64,000 bases of DNA from Variovorax paradoxus_P (GTDB taxonomy: Bacteria > Pseudomonadota > Gammaproteobacteria > Burkholderiales > Burkholderiaceae_C). Numbering within the stretch: position 1 is the stretch's first letter; each line of letters begins with the position of its first letter. The DNA is taken from assembly GCF_050627025.1 (NCBI RefSeq), contig NZ_CP192472.1. One strand, written 5' to 3'. The notes beneath the pieces were generated by a model, which made no database searches, was not told the origin of the DNA, and was given only the letters and a program-made list of their open reading frames with translations. The position numbers were made by a program, and so were the translations under genes. Positions 30,683-40,011 of the stretch are shown here, in pieces.

Positions 30683-31336
30683 ATGCGCAAACACCTCTCG
30701 ACCACCACTGGTCCACAGCGTCTTCTCTACGGCGGAGTAGCGGGCCTTGCGGTCGCAGCAATCCCGTGGCCGATCGACGCAATGGCGCGCGGCCTTGCGG
30801 GCTGGTGCGTGAACGCCGCGGTCTACCTTGTGCTGACGTGGTGGCTGGCGCATACCTTCGATGCACAACGAACCCGTGAGCGTGCGCAGGCGCTGGACCA
30901 ACCCAACATGGTGATCCTGGTGTCGATGCTGGTCGCAATTGGTGCGAGCGTGGTTGCCATTGCAATGCTGCTTCAGCAGGTCAAGCTGCTGAGCGGGCCG
31001 GCGCGCACCGGGCACATTGCGCTGGGGCTCGTGGCGCTGGTGGGCTCGTGGCTCATGATGCACACGATCTACGCCTTTCACTACGCGCACCGCTACTACA
31101 TCGACCAGCGGGACGGCTCGCCCGATGGCGGCCTGGATTTTCCGGGCAAGGACGAGCCGGATTACTTCGACTTCTTGTACTACGCCTATGTGGTCGGCAT
31201 GACCTCGCAGGTGTCCGACGTGCAGGCCACATCGCGCGAGATGCGGCGCATCACGCTGATGCACAGCGTGCTCGCCTTCGGCTTCAACATGCTGGTGCTT
31301 GCGCTGTCGGTCAACGTGGTCGCGGCGGCGATGTAG
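30683..31336 (+). CDS. DUF1345 family membrane protein
   Basis: This 217-residue protein has about five membrane segments (near 15-35, 37-57, 75-95, 112-132 and 190-213). A conserved central patch reads FHYAHRYYIDQ, LDFPGKDEPDYFDFLYYAYVVGMTSQVSDV (in two stretches), the DUF1345 signature. Its biochemical role is unknown. ATG at 30683 is preferred over a TTG two codons upstream. Its 3' end overlaps the convergent EamA transporter by 26 bp. Confidence 0.8.
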   Translation: MRKHLSTTTGPQRLLYGGVAGLAVAAIPWPIDAMARGLAGWCVNAAVYLVLTWWLAHTFDAQRTRERAQALDQPNMVILVSMLVAIGASVVAIAMLLQQVKLLSGPARTGHIALGLVALVGSWLMMHTIYAFHYAHRYYIDQRDGSPDGGLDFPGKDEPDYFDFLYYAYVVGMTSQVSDVQATSREMRRITLMHSVLAFGFNMLVLALSVNVVAAAM

Positions 31337-32279
31337 CCGCTGCCGAGCCGGCGCCCGGCCACAGCTTGACGAGGCCCGTGGAAAGGGCCACGCCGCACAC
31401 GATGACGGCCGCGCAGATCAGCATCCACTGCGTGATGTTCTCGCCGAGGAACACGGCGCCGTAGAACACGGCAAAGACCGGCACCAGGAAGGTCACGGTC
31501 AGCGCGCGCGCCGGACCGGCATTGGCGATGAGCCGGAAGAACAGGATGTAGGCCAGGCCGGTACAGGCAATGCCCAGCGCCAGCAACGCAAGCCATGCGC
31601 GCAGGCTTGGCATTTGCGTCGGCCACAACCACAGTGCCGGAAGCGCAAGGAACAGCGTGGCGCCAATCTGGCTTCCGGTGGCCGTGGCCAGTGCAGGCAC
31701 GCCGCCGAGGTAGCGCCGCGTGGCGCTGGCTGCCACCCCATAGCTCGCGCAGGCGCCAAGGCAGGCCAGCACGGCCCACAGCGCGGCATTGCCACCCGCA
31801 TCGGCATGCAGGCCCGCGCTGCGGCTTGCGAGCATGGCAACGCCCGCAAAGCCGATGATCAGCCCGACGATGCGCGAGCCATCGGGCCGGTCGCGAAACC
31901 AGGCCCACGCCACCAGCGCGCCGAACATCGGCACGGTGGCGTTGATGACCGCGGCCAGCCCGCTGTTGATGGTGAGCAGTGCAAAACAGAACAGCGCGAA
32001 CGGAATGCCGGAGTTCAGCACGCCAATGGCCATCGATGCCTTCCAGTGCTGTGCAAGCGCCGCGCCGTGGCCGCGCATGAAGAGCAGCGGCAGCAGGAAA
32101 ATCGTGGCAACGCCGACGCGCACCGCAGCCGCAGGCAAGGCGCCGAACTCGGCTGCGCCGATGCGCATGAAAAGAAAAGACGCCCCCCAGAGCGCCCCCA
32201 GCAGCACGAGATCGATGAGCCATGCCCTGGGCTTTGGGGAGTCGGTGGTTGCGGTGTTGTCTTTTGTTGTTGTAGTCAT
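31311..32279 (-). CDS. EamA/DMT family transporter
   Basis: This 322-residue inner-membrane protein has about ten hydrophobic segments arranged as two EamA repeats. The first begins LIDLVLLGALWGASFLFMRIG and the second is near FYGAVFLGENITQWM, the classic EamA end motif. Members export amino acids, nucleotides or other metabolites; the substrate cannot be told. The gene is monocistronic by appearance, convergent with the DUF1345 gene. Confidence 0.85.
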   Translation of the reverse strand: MTTTTKDNTATTDSPKPRAWLIDLVLLGALWGASFLFMRIGAAEFGALPAAAVRVGVATIFLLPLLFMRGHGAALAQHWKASMAIGVLNSGIPFALFCFALLTINSGLAAVINATVPMFGALVAWAWFRDRPDGSRIVGLIIGFAGVAMLASRSAGLHADAGGNAALWAVLACLGACASYGVAASATRRYLGGVPALATATGSQIGATLFLALPALWLWPTQMPSLRAWLALLALGIACTGLAYILFFRLIANAGPARALTVTFLVPVFAVFYGAVFLGENITQWMLICAAVIVCGVALSTGLVKLWPGAGSAAATSPPRPR

Positions 32280-32325
32280 ACGTTCGCTTGCGTTCTCTTG
32301 ATGTGCGCGCCCGGCCGGGCCAGCC

Positions 32326-32820
32326 TTATTTCGATTCGAGTTCCAGCAAGGCGGTCTTGCGGTGAAGCCCGCCAGCGTAACCGGTCAGTGACCCGTTTGC
32401 ACCAAGCACGCGATGGCAGGGCACGATCACGCTGATCGGGTTGCGGCCCACGGCGGCACCCACCGCGCGCACCGCGGTCGGGTTGCCCACGTTTGCGCTC
32501 AGCGCACCGTAGGTCATCGTCTTGCCCGCGGGTATGGCAAGCAGCGCCTGCCATACGCTCTGCTGGAAAGCGGTGCCGTGCGACAGATCGAGCTTCACGT
32601 CGAAGGTATCGCGCTTTCCGGCAAAGTAGTCGCGCAGTTGCGCCCCGGCTTCGACCAGCGCGGGATGATCGTCTTTGGTTTGCCAGCCGGTGGTGTCGGG
32701 CCAATGGCGTTGCTGGTCGAACCAGACACCCGCCAGGCCTTCGTCGGTGGCCGCCATGGTGATGCCGCCGAGCGGCGTATCGATGTGCGATGTGTAGATG
32801 GCTTTGGTCTTGAACTTCAT
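32326..32820 (-). CDS. ogt: Methylated-DNA-protein-cysteine methyltransferase
   Basis: This 164-residue suicide enzyme takes the methyl group from O6-methylguanine onto its cysteine. The active-site motif IVPCHRV is present near residue 134, with the preceding helix-turn-helix YGALSANVGNPTAVRAVGAAVGRNP (in two stretches) and the following GYAGGLHRKTALLELE. It is 6 bp downstream of the Ada-AlkA gene, so the two form a repair operon. Length is normal for Ogt. Confidence 0.93.
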   Translation of the reverse strand: MKFKTKAIYTSHIDTPLGGITMAATDEGLAGVWFDQQRHWPDTTGWQTKDDHPALVEAGAQLRDYFAGKRDTFDVKLDLSHGTAFQQSVWQALLAIPAGKTMTYGALSANVGNPTAVRAVGAAVGRNPISVIVPCHRVLGANGSLTGYAGGLHRKTALLELESK

Positions 32821-32826
32821 GACATT

Positions 32827-34431
32827 TCAGGCGGAAGCGCCTGCCGTTGCGATGTTGCTGGAAGAAGGTTGTGCCGCGGACGATTCCGTGGCCGTGGCGC
32901 TTGCCGATGCAGGCGAAGGCGCGTGCCATGCACGCAGCACCGCGTAGCTGCGCCAGGGTCGCCACGCCTGCGATGCCTCGCTGGCTGCGCGTGCGGTTGT
33001 TACGCCCAATGCTTTTTGCAGTGCGACGTCGCCGGCCGGAAACGCGTCGGGCCAGCGCAGCGCGCGCATGGCGATGTACTGCGCGGTCCAGGCGCCGATG
33101 CCGGGGAGCTCTTGCAGTGCGGCAATGGTCGAAGGCACGTCGGCGCCTGCATGCAGTGCCAGCTTGCCGGCCGCCACTTCGCGGGCAATGGCCTGCAGCG
33201 CAGCTTGCCGCTGGCGCACGATGCCAAGCTGCCCAAGTGCATCTCCGCTTGCGGCCGCCACTGCCGCCGGCGTGGGAAACAGCCGGTCGAGCCCTTCGAT
33301 AGGCGTCGCGATGGGTTCGCCGAACGCCGCCACCAGCCGCGAGCCGAGCGTTCGCGCCGCGGCCACCGTGATCTGCTGGCCGAGCACCGCGCGCACCGCG
33401 AGTTCGAAACCGTCGACAGTGCCCGGCACACGCAGCCCGTCGCCGTGCGGAAAGGCATGGTGCAGCGCGGCGTTGATGGCCATCGGCTCGGCATCGAGGT
33501 CTAGCATGGCCCGGGCGCGGCTGATCACGATGGGCAGCACCGCTGCGAGCGAATCGCTGACCGAGAGCAGCATCTGCTCGCGCTCCATGTCGAAGCGCAA
33601 TTGCAGCCATCCGGCATGCGTTTGCGTGCCTTGCTGCACGCGCAGGGTGCGGGCCAGCTGCACAAAAGTCGGCGTGCTGCCCTTGGCGGGCTCCTTGCCG
33701 TCGGCCGTGAAAGCGACCTCGACGCCCCGCAGCGCACGCCGCGCAAAGAAGCCGAGCATTGCGTTCACGTCGTACGGCGGGCGAAACCCCAGGCGCACTT
33801 CGATGGCTTTTGCTTCACCGCCCTCTGTACCGCCCGCACGCCGCAGCGCACTGGGGTTGAGGCCGTAGTGCTCCAGAAAAGCGGCGTTGAAGCGGCGAAC
33901 GCTCGCAAAGCCGCTGGCAAGTGCCACCTGGGTCATCGGCAGGCGGGTATCGGCAATCAGCTGCTTGGCTGCAAGCAGGCGGCGCGTTTGCAGGTATTGC
34001 AGGGGCGAGACGCCGAACTGCGCTTCGAAGATGCGCCGCAAGTGCCGGTCGCTCACGCCGAGCCGTGCCGCAATCTGTGCGGCGCCCGGGCCGTCGTCAG
34101 CCCATGCATCGGGTTCGTCGATGAGGCGCGCAGCCTGCAGCGCCAGAATGCGCGAGGCATCTTCGGTGGACCAGCTTGCCGCGCGCGGCGCCAGTTCGGG
34201 CCGGCAGCGCAGGCAAGGGCGAAAGCCTTCGGCCTCGGCTTGCGCCGCATGGCGAAAGAACCGGCAGTTCTCGCGGCGGGGCAGTTTGACGCGGCAGACC
34301 GGCCTGCAATAGATGCCGGTGGAGGTCACCGCCGTGAAGAACGTGCCGTCGAAGCGTGCGTCGTGCGTCTTCATTGCCAGGTAGCAGGCGTCGCTCTCGA
34401 GCACTTCGGTGGAGGCATGTGTGGAAGGCAT
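32827..34431 (-). CDS. Ada-AlkA fusion: methyl-phosphotriester sensor and DNA glycosylase
   Basis: This 534-residue protein has four parts. (1) Ada N-terminal zinc domain (about 10-80), with the acceptor/zinc cysteines in GIYCRPVC, ENCRFF and FRPCLRCRPE. (2) AraC-type helix-turn-helix region (about 90-185: ISDRHLRRIFEAQFG, MTQVALASGFASVRRFNAAF). (3) AlkA N-terminal domain (about 200-290). (4) HhH-GPD glycosylase (about 320-500), with helix-hairpin-helix LPGIGAWTAQYIAMRAL and the catalytic Asp in PAGDVALQ. The C-terminal 35 residues are Ala/Ser/Thr-rich and probably disordered. It removes 3-methyladenine and probably activates itself and ogt after methylation. ATG at 34431 is preferred over a TTG two codons earlier. 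Confidence 0.92.
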   Translation of the reverse strand: MPSTHASTEVLESDACYLAMKTHDARFDGTFFTAVTSTGIYCRPVCRVKLPRRENCRFFRHAAQAEAEGFRPCLRCRPELAPRAASWSTEDASRILALQAARLIDEPDAWADDGPGAAQIAARLGVSDRHLRRIFEAQFGVSPLQYLQTRRLLAAKQLIADTRLPMTQVALASGFASVRRFNAAFLEHYGLNPSALRRAGGTEGGEAKAIEVRLGFRPPYDVNAMLGFFARRALRGVEVAFTADGKEPAKGSTPTFVQLARTLRVQQGTQTHAGWLQLRFDMEREQMLLSVSDSLAAVLPIVISRARAMLDLDAEPMAINAALHHAFPHGDGLRVPGTVDGFELAVRAVLGQQITVAAARTLGSRLVAAFGEPIATPIEGLDRLFPTPAAVAAASGDALGQLGIVRQRQAALQAIAREVAAGKLALHAGADVPSTIAALQELPGIGAWTAQYIAMRALRWPDAFPAGDVALQKALGVTTARAASEASQAWRPWRSYAVLRAWHAPSPASASATATESSAAQPSSSNIATAGASA

Positions 34432-34542
34432 GGACAAATGATACGGTTTCGACTCGTTTCAACTGGCCGTTTTCGGACATGTGGGCACCAGGCCGCTTGC
34501 CTACAATGGCTCGGTCTTTAGAACTACAGGGAATGCCTTCTC

Positions 34543-35925
34543 ATGCAACTCAGTGCGTCGATTTTCAAGGCCTACGACATTCGCGGCGTGGTGCCCGTCA
34601 CGCTCGATGCCGATGTCGCCGAAGCGCTTGGCCGGGCTTTCGGCAGCGCCGCCCGCGCCGCCGGTGAAAAAACCGTGGCCGTGGGCCGCGACGGCCGCCT
34701 GTCGGGGCCTGCGCTCGCCGAAGCACTGATCAAGGGCCTTGTTGCCACCGGCATCGAGGTCATCAACGTTGGCGCCGTGACCACGCCCATGCTGTACTTT
34801 GCGGCGCACACGCTGTCGAGCAGCGGCATCCAGGTGACCGGCAGCCACAACCCGAAGGACTACAACGGCTTCAAGATGGTGCTGGCAGGGCGCGCCATCT
34901 ACGGCGACGAGATCCAGGGCCTGCGCAAGGTGATGGAAGAAGGCACGGCAAAGCTCGCACCGGGCGGCAGCGTGCGCAATGTCGACGTGACCGAGGCTTA
35001 CGTAAAGCGCATCGTCGGCGACATCAAGCTGGCAAGGCCTCTCAAGATCGTGGTCGATTCTGGCAACGGCATTGCGGGCGCTTCGGCCCCCGCGATCTTC
35101 CGCGCCATCGGCTGCGAAGTGACCGAGCTGTTCAGCGAGGTCGACGGCGACTTTCCCAACCACCACCCCGATCCGAGCCGGCCCGAGAACCTGAAAGACC
35201 TGATGGCCGCATTGGCCACGGGCGACGCCGAGCTGGGCCTGGCCTTCGATGGCGATGGCGACCGGCTGGGCATCGTCACCAAAGACGGCCAGAACATCTT
35301 TCCCGATCGCCAGATGCAGCTCTTTGCTCAAGACGTGCTTTCGCGCGTGCCGGGCGGCACCATCGTGTACGACGTGAAGTGCTCGCAGCGCCTCGGCCCG
35401 GCCATCGAAGCCGCGGGCGGCAAGCCGATGATCTTCAAGACAGGCCATTCGCTCATCAAGGCCAAGATGAAGGAAATCGATTCGCCGCTTGGCGGCGAAA
35501 TGAGCGGCCATATCTTCTTCAAGGAGCGCTGGTTCGGCTTTGACGACGGCACCTATGCGGGCTGCCGCCTGCTCGAGATATTGAGCAAGACGCCGAACGC
35601 GAGCGACACGCTCAACGCGCTGCCCACGAGTTTCTCGACGCCCGAACTCAACGTGAAGTGCGCCGAAGGCGAGCCGCATGCGGTGGTCGAAAAGCTGGTT
35701 GCAGGCGCGAGCTTCGCAGCGCCTGCAGTGGTGTCGACCATCGACGGCCTGCGTGTGGATTGGCCCGACGGCTTTGGCCTGATTCGCGCATCCAACACCA
35801 CGCCGGTGCTGGTGCTGCGCTTCGAAGGCCAGACCGATGCGGCGCTCAAGCGTATCGAAGCCGAAATGCTCGCGCTCCTCAGAACCGTCAAGGCCGACGC
35901 GACGCTGGCCGAAGCGTCGCACTGA
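34543..35925 (+). CDS. Phosphomannomutase/phosphoglucomutase
   Basis: This 460-residue alpha-D-phosphohexomutase (AlgC/ManB type) interconverts hexose 6- and 1-phosphates for sugar-nucleotide and LPS precursor synthesis. Visible motifs: FKAYDIRG at the start, VGRDGRLSG, the phosphoserine loop VTGSHNPKDYNGFKM near residue 105, the metal loop AFDGDGDRLG near 245, the sugar-binding GGEMSGH near 330 and the phosphate-binding RASNTTPVLVLRFE near 425. All key residues are present. It is followed after 5 bp by the Kdo transferase, so the two form an envelope operon. Confidence 0.93.
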   Translation: MQLSASIFKAYDIRGVVPVTLDADVAEALGRAFGSAARAAGEKTVAVGRDGRLSGPALAEALIKGLVATGIEVINVGAVTTPMLYFAAHTLSSSGIQVTGSHNPKDYNGFKMVLAGRAIYGDEIQGLRKVMEEGTAKLAPGGSVRNVDVTEAYVKRIVGDIKLARPLKIVVDSGNGIAGASAPAIFRAIGCEVTELFSEVDGDFPNHHPDPSRPENLKDLMAALATGDAELGLAFDGDGDRLGIVTKDGQNIFPDRQMQLFAQDVLSRVPGGTIVYDVKCSQRLGPAIEAAGGKPMIFKTGHSLIKAKMKEIDSPLGGEMSGHIFFKERWFGFDDGTYAGCRLLEILSKTPNASDTLNALPTSFSTPELNVKCAEGEPHAVVEKLVAGASFAAPAVVSTIDGLRVDWPDGFGLIRASNTTPVLVLRFEGQTDAALKRIEAEMLALLRTVKADATLAEASH

Positions 35926-35930
35926 ACCCC

Positions 35931-37307
35931 GTGCGTTCGCTGCTGCTGCGCCTGTACGGCGTCTTCACCACCGTTGTGCAACCGCTGGTTCGCCGCAAGC
36001 TGCGGCGCCGCGCGGTGGCCGAGCCGGGCTATGGCGTGGCCGTGGAAGAACGCTTCGGCTACTACGACGATGCAACCACCGGCGAAGGCCAATGCTGGGT
36101 GCATGCGGTTTCGCTCGGCGAAACTCGGGCGGCCGCCATCCTGATTGCCGAGTTGCGGCGGCAGTATCCGGGCATACCCATCTTGCTTACGCACGGCACC
36201 GCCACCGGCCGCGAAGAGGGCGCCAAGCTGCTGGAGCCGGGCGACACGCAGGTGTGGCAGCCGTGGGACATGCCGGGCGCGGTGGCGCGCTTTCTCGATC
36301 GCTTTCAGCCGCGCATCGGTGTGCTGATGGAAACCGAGGTCTGGCCTGAAATGGCCGCCGCGTGCGCCGAGCGCCGCATTCCGCTGGTGCTTGCCAACGC
36401 GCGGCTCAACGAAAAGTCGCTGGCTGCGGCCGAGCGCCTGGCTTGGCTCGCACGGCCCGCGTACTCGGCGCTGGCCGCCGTGTGGGCGCAAACCGAAGCC
36501 GACGCGCACCGGCTGGTGTCGCTCGGCGCCAAGGTGGCCGGCATCTACGGCAATCTCAAGTTCGATGCCTCGCCCGATGCGCGCCAGCTTTCGGCTGCCG
36601 TTGCGCTGCGCGAGCGCCTGCCGCGGCCCATGGTGGTGCTTGCGAGCTCGCGCGACGGCGAGGAGCGCATGCTGCTCGAGGTGCTCAAGCGCTTCGGCGC
36701 CACATCGCCCGTGCCGCCCGAACAAGGCGCGGTCCGGTCGATTGCCAAGCGCGTGCACGAAGTGCAATGGATGATCGTGCCGCGCCATCCGCAGCGCTTC
36801 GACGAAGTGGCCGCGCTGATCGAATCGCAAGGCTTTGCCGTGGCGCGCCGCAGCGCGGCCGGCGAGCCGACCGACGCAGAAATCTGGCTTGGCGATTCGC
36901 TCGGCGAAATGGCGCTTTACTACGGCCTGGCCGACGTCGCGTTGCTGGGTGGAAGCTTCGAGCCGCTGGGCGGCCAGAACCTCATCGAGCCCGCGGCATG
37001 CGGTTGCCCTGTGGTCATGGGCCCCTCGACATTCAACTTTGCCGAAGCCGCGCAGCTTTCGCTTGCGGCGGGTGCTTCGCTCCGCGTCGAGAACATGGAG
37101 CAGGCCGTGACCGCGGCGCTCAAGCTGGTCGAAAACCCCGAACGGCGCGCTGCCATGGCGCAAGCTGCGTTGGCGTTTTCGTCGTCCAACCGCGGGGCGG
37201 CCGAACGCACTGCCGCGGCGGTGCTGGCCATTGCGCAAGCAGCGGACCCTGTGGCCACCGGAAGTGCGCCCCTGGAAGACTCCAGGGCGGAGCCGACGCT
37301 GGAGTGA
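35931..37307 (+). CDS. waaA: 3-deoxy-D-manno-octulosonate (Kdo) transferase
   Basis: This 458-residue GT30 glycosyltransferase attaches Kdo to lipid A at the inner membrane. It has an N-terminal membrane anchor (about 1-20), then WVHAVSLGETRAA with the catalytic Glu, LTHGTATGREEG, GVLMETEVWPEM, an ASSRDGEE loop and the nucleotide-sugar-binding GGSFEPLGGQNLIEPAACGCPVVMGP (two stretches). The GTG start at 35931 is inferred: it begins the conserved N-terminus and lies 5 bp after the mutase stop, whereas the long upstream frame is inside the mutase. Confidence 0.92.
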   Translation: MRSLLLRLYGVFTTVVQPLVRRKLRRRAVAEPGYGVAVEERFGYYDDATTGEGQCWVHAVSLGETRAAAILIAELRRQYPGIPILLTHGTATGREEGAKLLEPGDTQVWQPWDMPGAVARFLDRFQPRIGVLMETEVWPEMAAACAERRIPLVLANARLNEKSLAAAERLAWLARPAYSALAAVWAQTEADAHRLVSLGAKVAGIYGNLKFDASPDARQLSAAVALRERLPRPMVVLASSRDGEERMLLEVLKRFGATSPVPPEQGAVRSIAKRVHEVQWMIVPRHPQRFDEVAALIESQGFAVARRSAAGEPTDAEIWLGDSLGEMALYYGLADVALLGGSFEPLGGQNLIEPAACGCPVVMGPSTFNFAEAAQLSLAAGASLRVENMEQAVTAALKLVENPERRAAMAQAALAFSSSNRGAAERTAAAVLAIAQAADPVATGSAPLEDSRAEPTLE

Positions 37308-37430
37308 CCTGGCGGCGGCCAGTCGTCGGTATCTGCCAAAAATTTACGATTGTTCTCGTAGTGCCGGAAGCCATGGCTTCGTGAAATAAACCCGAGGGCC
37401 CGGGAGCGATGCTTCGCACAATCGGAGATC

Positions 37431-38027
37431 GTGATCACCCAGGGGCCGGCAGTGAAGAGAAAAATCGTTGTGACTGGTAAACCGCCAGCACCCGGAAGGC
37501 AACTGCCCATTCTTTCCAGTGGCACCACGGGCTTGATCGCCGCGGTACTGCTCGGTTGCTTCTCGATCTCTCCGGCGTCGGCACAAGACGCGCCGGAACC
37601 AGGCACGCTGCACCGCCTGGCGGTTCAATCCGGCATTGGCAAGTGTCTCAACGCCGTGCGCCAGGTCGGACCGTTCATTGCGGGACCCGAGGGCTCGTAC
37701 GCGGTTCTTTCGATGAGCCACCCGGTAGCGCCCGACGCCAGCGCGTGGAGCGTGTCGATGGAACGCGCCCACGACGATGTTTCCGACGTGGTGTCGGCCA
37801 CCTTCGCCCCAACGGTCAGGGGCGGCTGCGACGTCGTCTACGAGGTCGTGCAGACATGGCGGATGTCATGCCAGGACTATGCCCTGAAGGCCGGGGCCGC
37901 AAGCACCGGCTTTCCCGTCATCGGCCAGCGCATAGGGGTGCTGATAGGAGCGGCGACGCGGCATGTGTACCTGATGCGAACCGCGGGCGGGTGCACCAGC
38001 ATCACCAAGGAATACCTGCTTCTCTGA
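37431..38027 (+). CDS. Secreted protein of unknown function
   Basis: This 198-residue protein has a hydrophobic segment at about 32-50 (GLIAAVLLGCFSISPASAQ) that looks like a signal peptide with a long, basic N-region. The mature part has four cysteines (GIGKCLNAV, GGCDVVYEV, MSCQDYAL, GGCTSITKEYL) that could form two periplasmic disulfides. No family recognised. The start is uncertain: GTG at 37431, or an in-frame GTG at 37452 that shortens the N-region. It stands alone between waaA and tolC. Confidence 0.6.
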   Translation: MITQGPAVKRKIVVTGKPPAPGRQLPILSSGTTGLIAAVLLGCFSISPASAQDAPEPGTLHRLAVQSGIGKCLNAVRQVGPFIAGPEGSYAVLSMSHPVAPDASAWSVSMERAHDDVSDVVSATFAPTVRGGCDVVYEVVQTWRMSCQDYALKAGAASTGFPVIGQRIGVLIGAATRHVYLMRTAGGCTSITKEYLLL

Positions 38028-38084
38028 AGAAGCTGAAGAACGAGCCACGCGCGGGCACCATGCCGGCGCGCGCCGCGCGTTCTT

Positions 38085-39638
38085 CTAGCGCACCGGCGGG
38101 TTCAGGATGACCGGTGGCGGCGGTGCCGAAGGCATTGTCGGCGCGGGCGGATTGAACGGCGGCACCGGCACAGGCGGCACCACCGGAATGCTCGGCGGGG
38201 TCACTGGTACCACCGCCGAAGGCGTCGTTTGCGGGCGCTCGCCGGTCGAAGGCTGCAAAAGCTGCGATCCCGTGGTTCCGTTCTTCGCCAGCGTCGCGTT
38301 GATCGCATTCATGTCGTCCACCGTCAGCGTGCCATTGGCCTGGCGCAGCTTCAGGTTGCCCAGCAGCACGTTGTAGCGCGCCTGCGCAAGGTCGCGCTTG
38401 GTCTGGTACAGCTGGCTTTGCGAGTTGAGCACGTCGATGTTGATGCGCACGCCCACCTGGTAGCCGAGCCGGTTGGCGTCGAGCGCGCTCTGGCTCGAGG
38501 CCTCGGCGGCTTCGAGTGCTTTGACCTGCCCCGCGCCGGACACCAGCCCGAGGTAGGCCGCGCGGGTGGCCTGCGCCACGCTGCGGCGGGTGCCTTCGAG
38601 CACGCTGCGCGACTGGTCTTCAAGCGCCAGCGTTTCCTTGATGCGGTTCTCTGTGGCAAAGCCTGCGAAGAGGGGCATGTTGAACACCACCCCCACCGAG
38701 GCGGCATCGATGCGCGTGCCCACCGTGCTGGTGCTGGTGCCTTGCGGATTGCGTGTGATGTTGTAGCCCAGGTTGGCGTCCAGCGTGGGCTTGTGGCCGG
38801 CTTCAGCCTTGCGGATTTCGAGGCCGGCCACATCAAGGCCGAGCCGCGCCTGGCGAATGGAGGGGTGCGCGTCTTCAGCTTGCGCAACCCATGCGTCGAT
38901 GTTTGCGGGCATGGCTGTTGGCAGCACCACGGGCTGCGCCAGAGGAACCGGCACGCTGCCGGGCCTGCCGACGAGCTGGTCGAGCACCACCTTCTTCACC
39001 TGCAGGTCGTTCTCTGCGGCAATTTCTTGTGCAATGACGAGGTCATAGCGCGCCTGCGCTTCGCGCGTGTCGGTGATGGTGGAGGTGCCAACTTCGAAGT
39101 TGCGCCTGGCCGATGCGAGCTGCTCGGCCACGGCCACCTTCTGCGCGCGCACCAGCGTCAGGCTGTCCTGGCTGGCGAGCACGTCGAAATATGCTTGGCT
39201 CACACGAACGATCAGGTCTTGTTCGGCCGCAGTGAGCACAGCCTCGGCAATTTCGGCCTGGCGCTTGCCCTGTTCGTAGGTTGCCCAGTTGGCGGGCCGG
39301 TAGATCGGCTGCGTGGCGTTGATGCCAATGTTCTGCGTGGTGAAGTCGCGGGGCGTGCTTGTGCCGCGGCCCGGCCCGGTGAGGGTGTCGATGTCGAGGT
39401 TGTTGCGCGTGACGCCGGCCGTGAGCCCCACCGCGGGAAGAATGCCCGCCTTGGCCTGCGCGGCACGCGCCACGTTTGCGTCGTACTGGGCTCGCGCACC
39501 CTGGTAGGTGGCGTCGAAGCCGCGCGCGGATTCGTAGAGTTCGTTCAGTGTCTGGCCTCGGGCCGGCAGTGCTAGCAGGGTGGCAAAGAGACTTGCGAGC
39601 GCTGCGGAAAGAGGCAAAAGCCTGGGCCTGGAAGGCAT
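38085..39638 (-). CDS. TolC family outer membrane efflux protein
   Basis: This 517-residue protein has a signal peptide (about 1-28, LPARG) and the two OEP repeats of TolC: TLNELYESARGFDATYQGARAQYDA and a middle repeat with AEDAHPSIRQARLGLDVAGLEI (both quoted in part). The C-terminal 70 residues are Pro/Val-rich and probably flexible. It makes the trimeric outer-membrane channel for tripartite efflux or type I secretion. It is the last gene of a minus-strand group (TetR, methyltransferase, rhodanese, TolC), 21 bp after the rhodanese stop. No pump gene is next to it. Confidence 0.9.
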   Translation of the reverse strand: MPSRPRLLPLSAALASLFATLLALPARGQTLNELYESARGFDATYQGARAQYDANVARAAQAKAGILPAVGLTAGVTRNNLDIDTLTGPGRGTSTPRDFTTQNIGINATQPIYRPANWATYEQGKRQAEIAEAVLTAAEQDLIVRVSQAYFDVLASQDSLTLVRAQKVAVAEQLASARRNFEVGTSTITDTREAQARYDLVIAQEIAAENDLQVKKVVLDQLVGRPGSVPVPLAQPVVLPTAMPANIDAWVAQAEDAHPSIRQARLGLDVAGLEIRKAEAGHKPTLDANLGYNITRNPQGTSTSTVGTRIDAASVGVVFNMPLFAGFATENRIKETLALEDQSRSVLEGTRRSVAQATRAAYLGLVSGAGQVKALEAAEASSQSALDANRLGYQVGVRINIDVLNSQSQLYQTKRDLAQARYNVLLGNLKLRQANGTLTVDDMNAINATLAKNGTTGSQLLQPSTGERPQTTPSAVVPVTPPSIPVVPPVPVPPFNPPAPTMPSAPPPPVILNPPVR

Positions 39639-39659
39639 TGAACGTCCTTGAAGAAAGAA

Positions 39660-39998
39660 TCAGTAGCGCGGCACGGCGGGATCGTGCTGTGCGGACCAGG
39701 CGTCGATGCCGCCGGCCACATTGGCAAGCTCGGCAAAGCCGTTCTGGCTCAGGAAGGCCGCCACGCGCTGGCTGCGCGCGCCGTGATGGCACAGGCATGC
39801 AATGCGCTGGCCCTCGTCGAGTTCGGAAAGCCGGCCCGGGATTTCGTTCATCGGGATGGCAATCAGCGTGAAGCCCTGGGGCGCAACGCTCGCCGTCTGC
39901 AGTTCCCAGGGTTCGCGCACGTCGAGCAGCACGGGCGCCGCATCGGGGTTCTGGGCAAACCAGGCTGCAAGATCGGCGGGACGGACTTGATCGATCAT
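39660..39998 (-). CDS. Rhodanese-like sulfurtransferase
   Basis: This 112-residue single-domain rhodanese has the entry motif VLLDVREPWE and the active-site loop CHHGARSQRVA, with the sulfur-accepting Cys. It ends with VAGGIDAWS, also typical. It probably moves sulfane sulfur in the cytoplasm; the physiological partner is unknown. It lies 13 bp after the methyltransferase stop in the same operon. Confidence 0.9.
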   Translation of the reverse strand: MIDQVRPADLAAWFAQNPDAAPVLLDVREPWELQTASVAPQGFTLIAIPMNEIPGRLSELDEGQRIACLCHHGARSQRVAAFLSQNGFAELANVAGGIDAWSAQHDPAVPRY

Positions 39999-40011
39999 TC
40001 GAAACGTCCGT

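Noticed and set aside
37367..37380. 14-bp palindrome GAAGCCATGGCTTC before the secreted unknown protein
   Set aside because: Short and in no clear promoter context; palindromes of this size occur by chance in a 64 kb GC-rich window.
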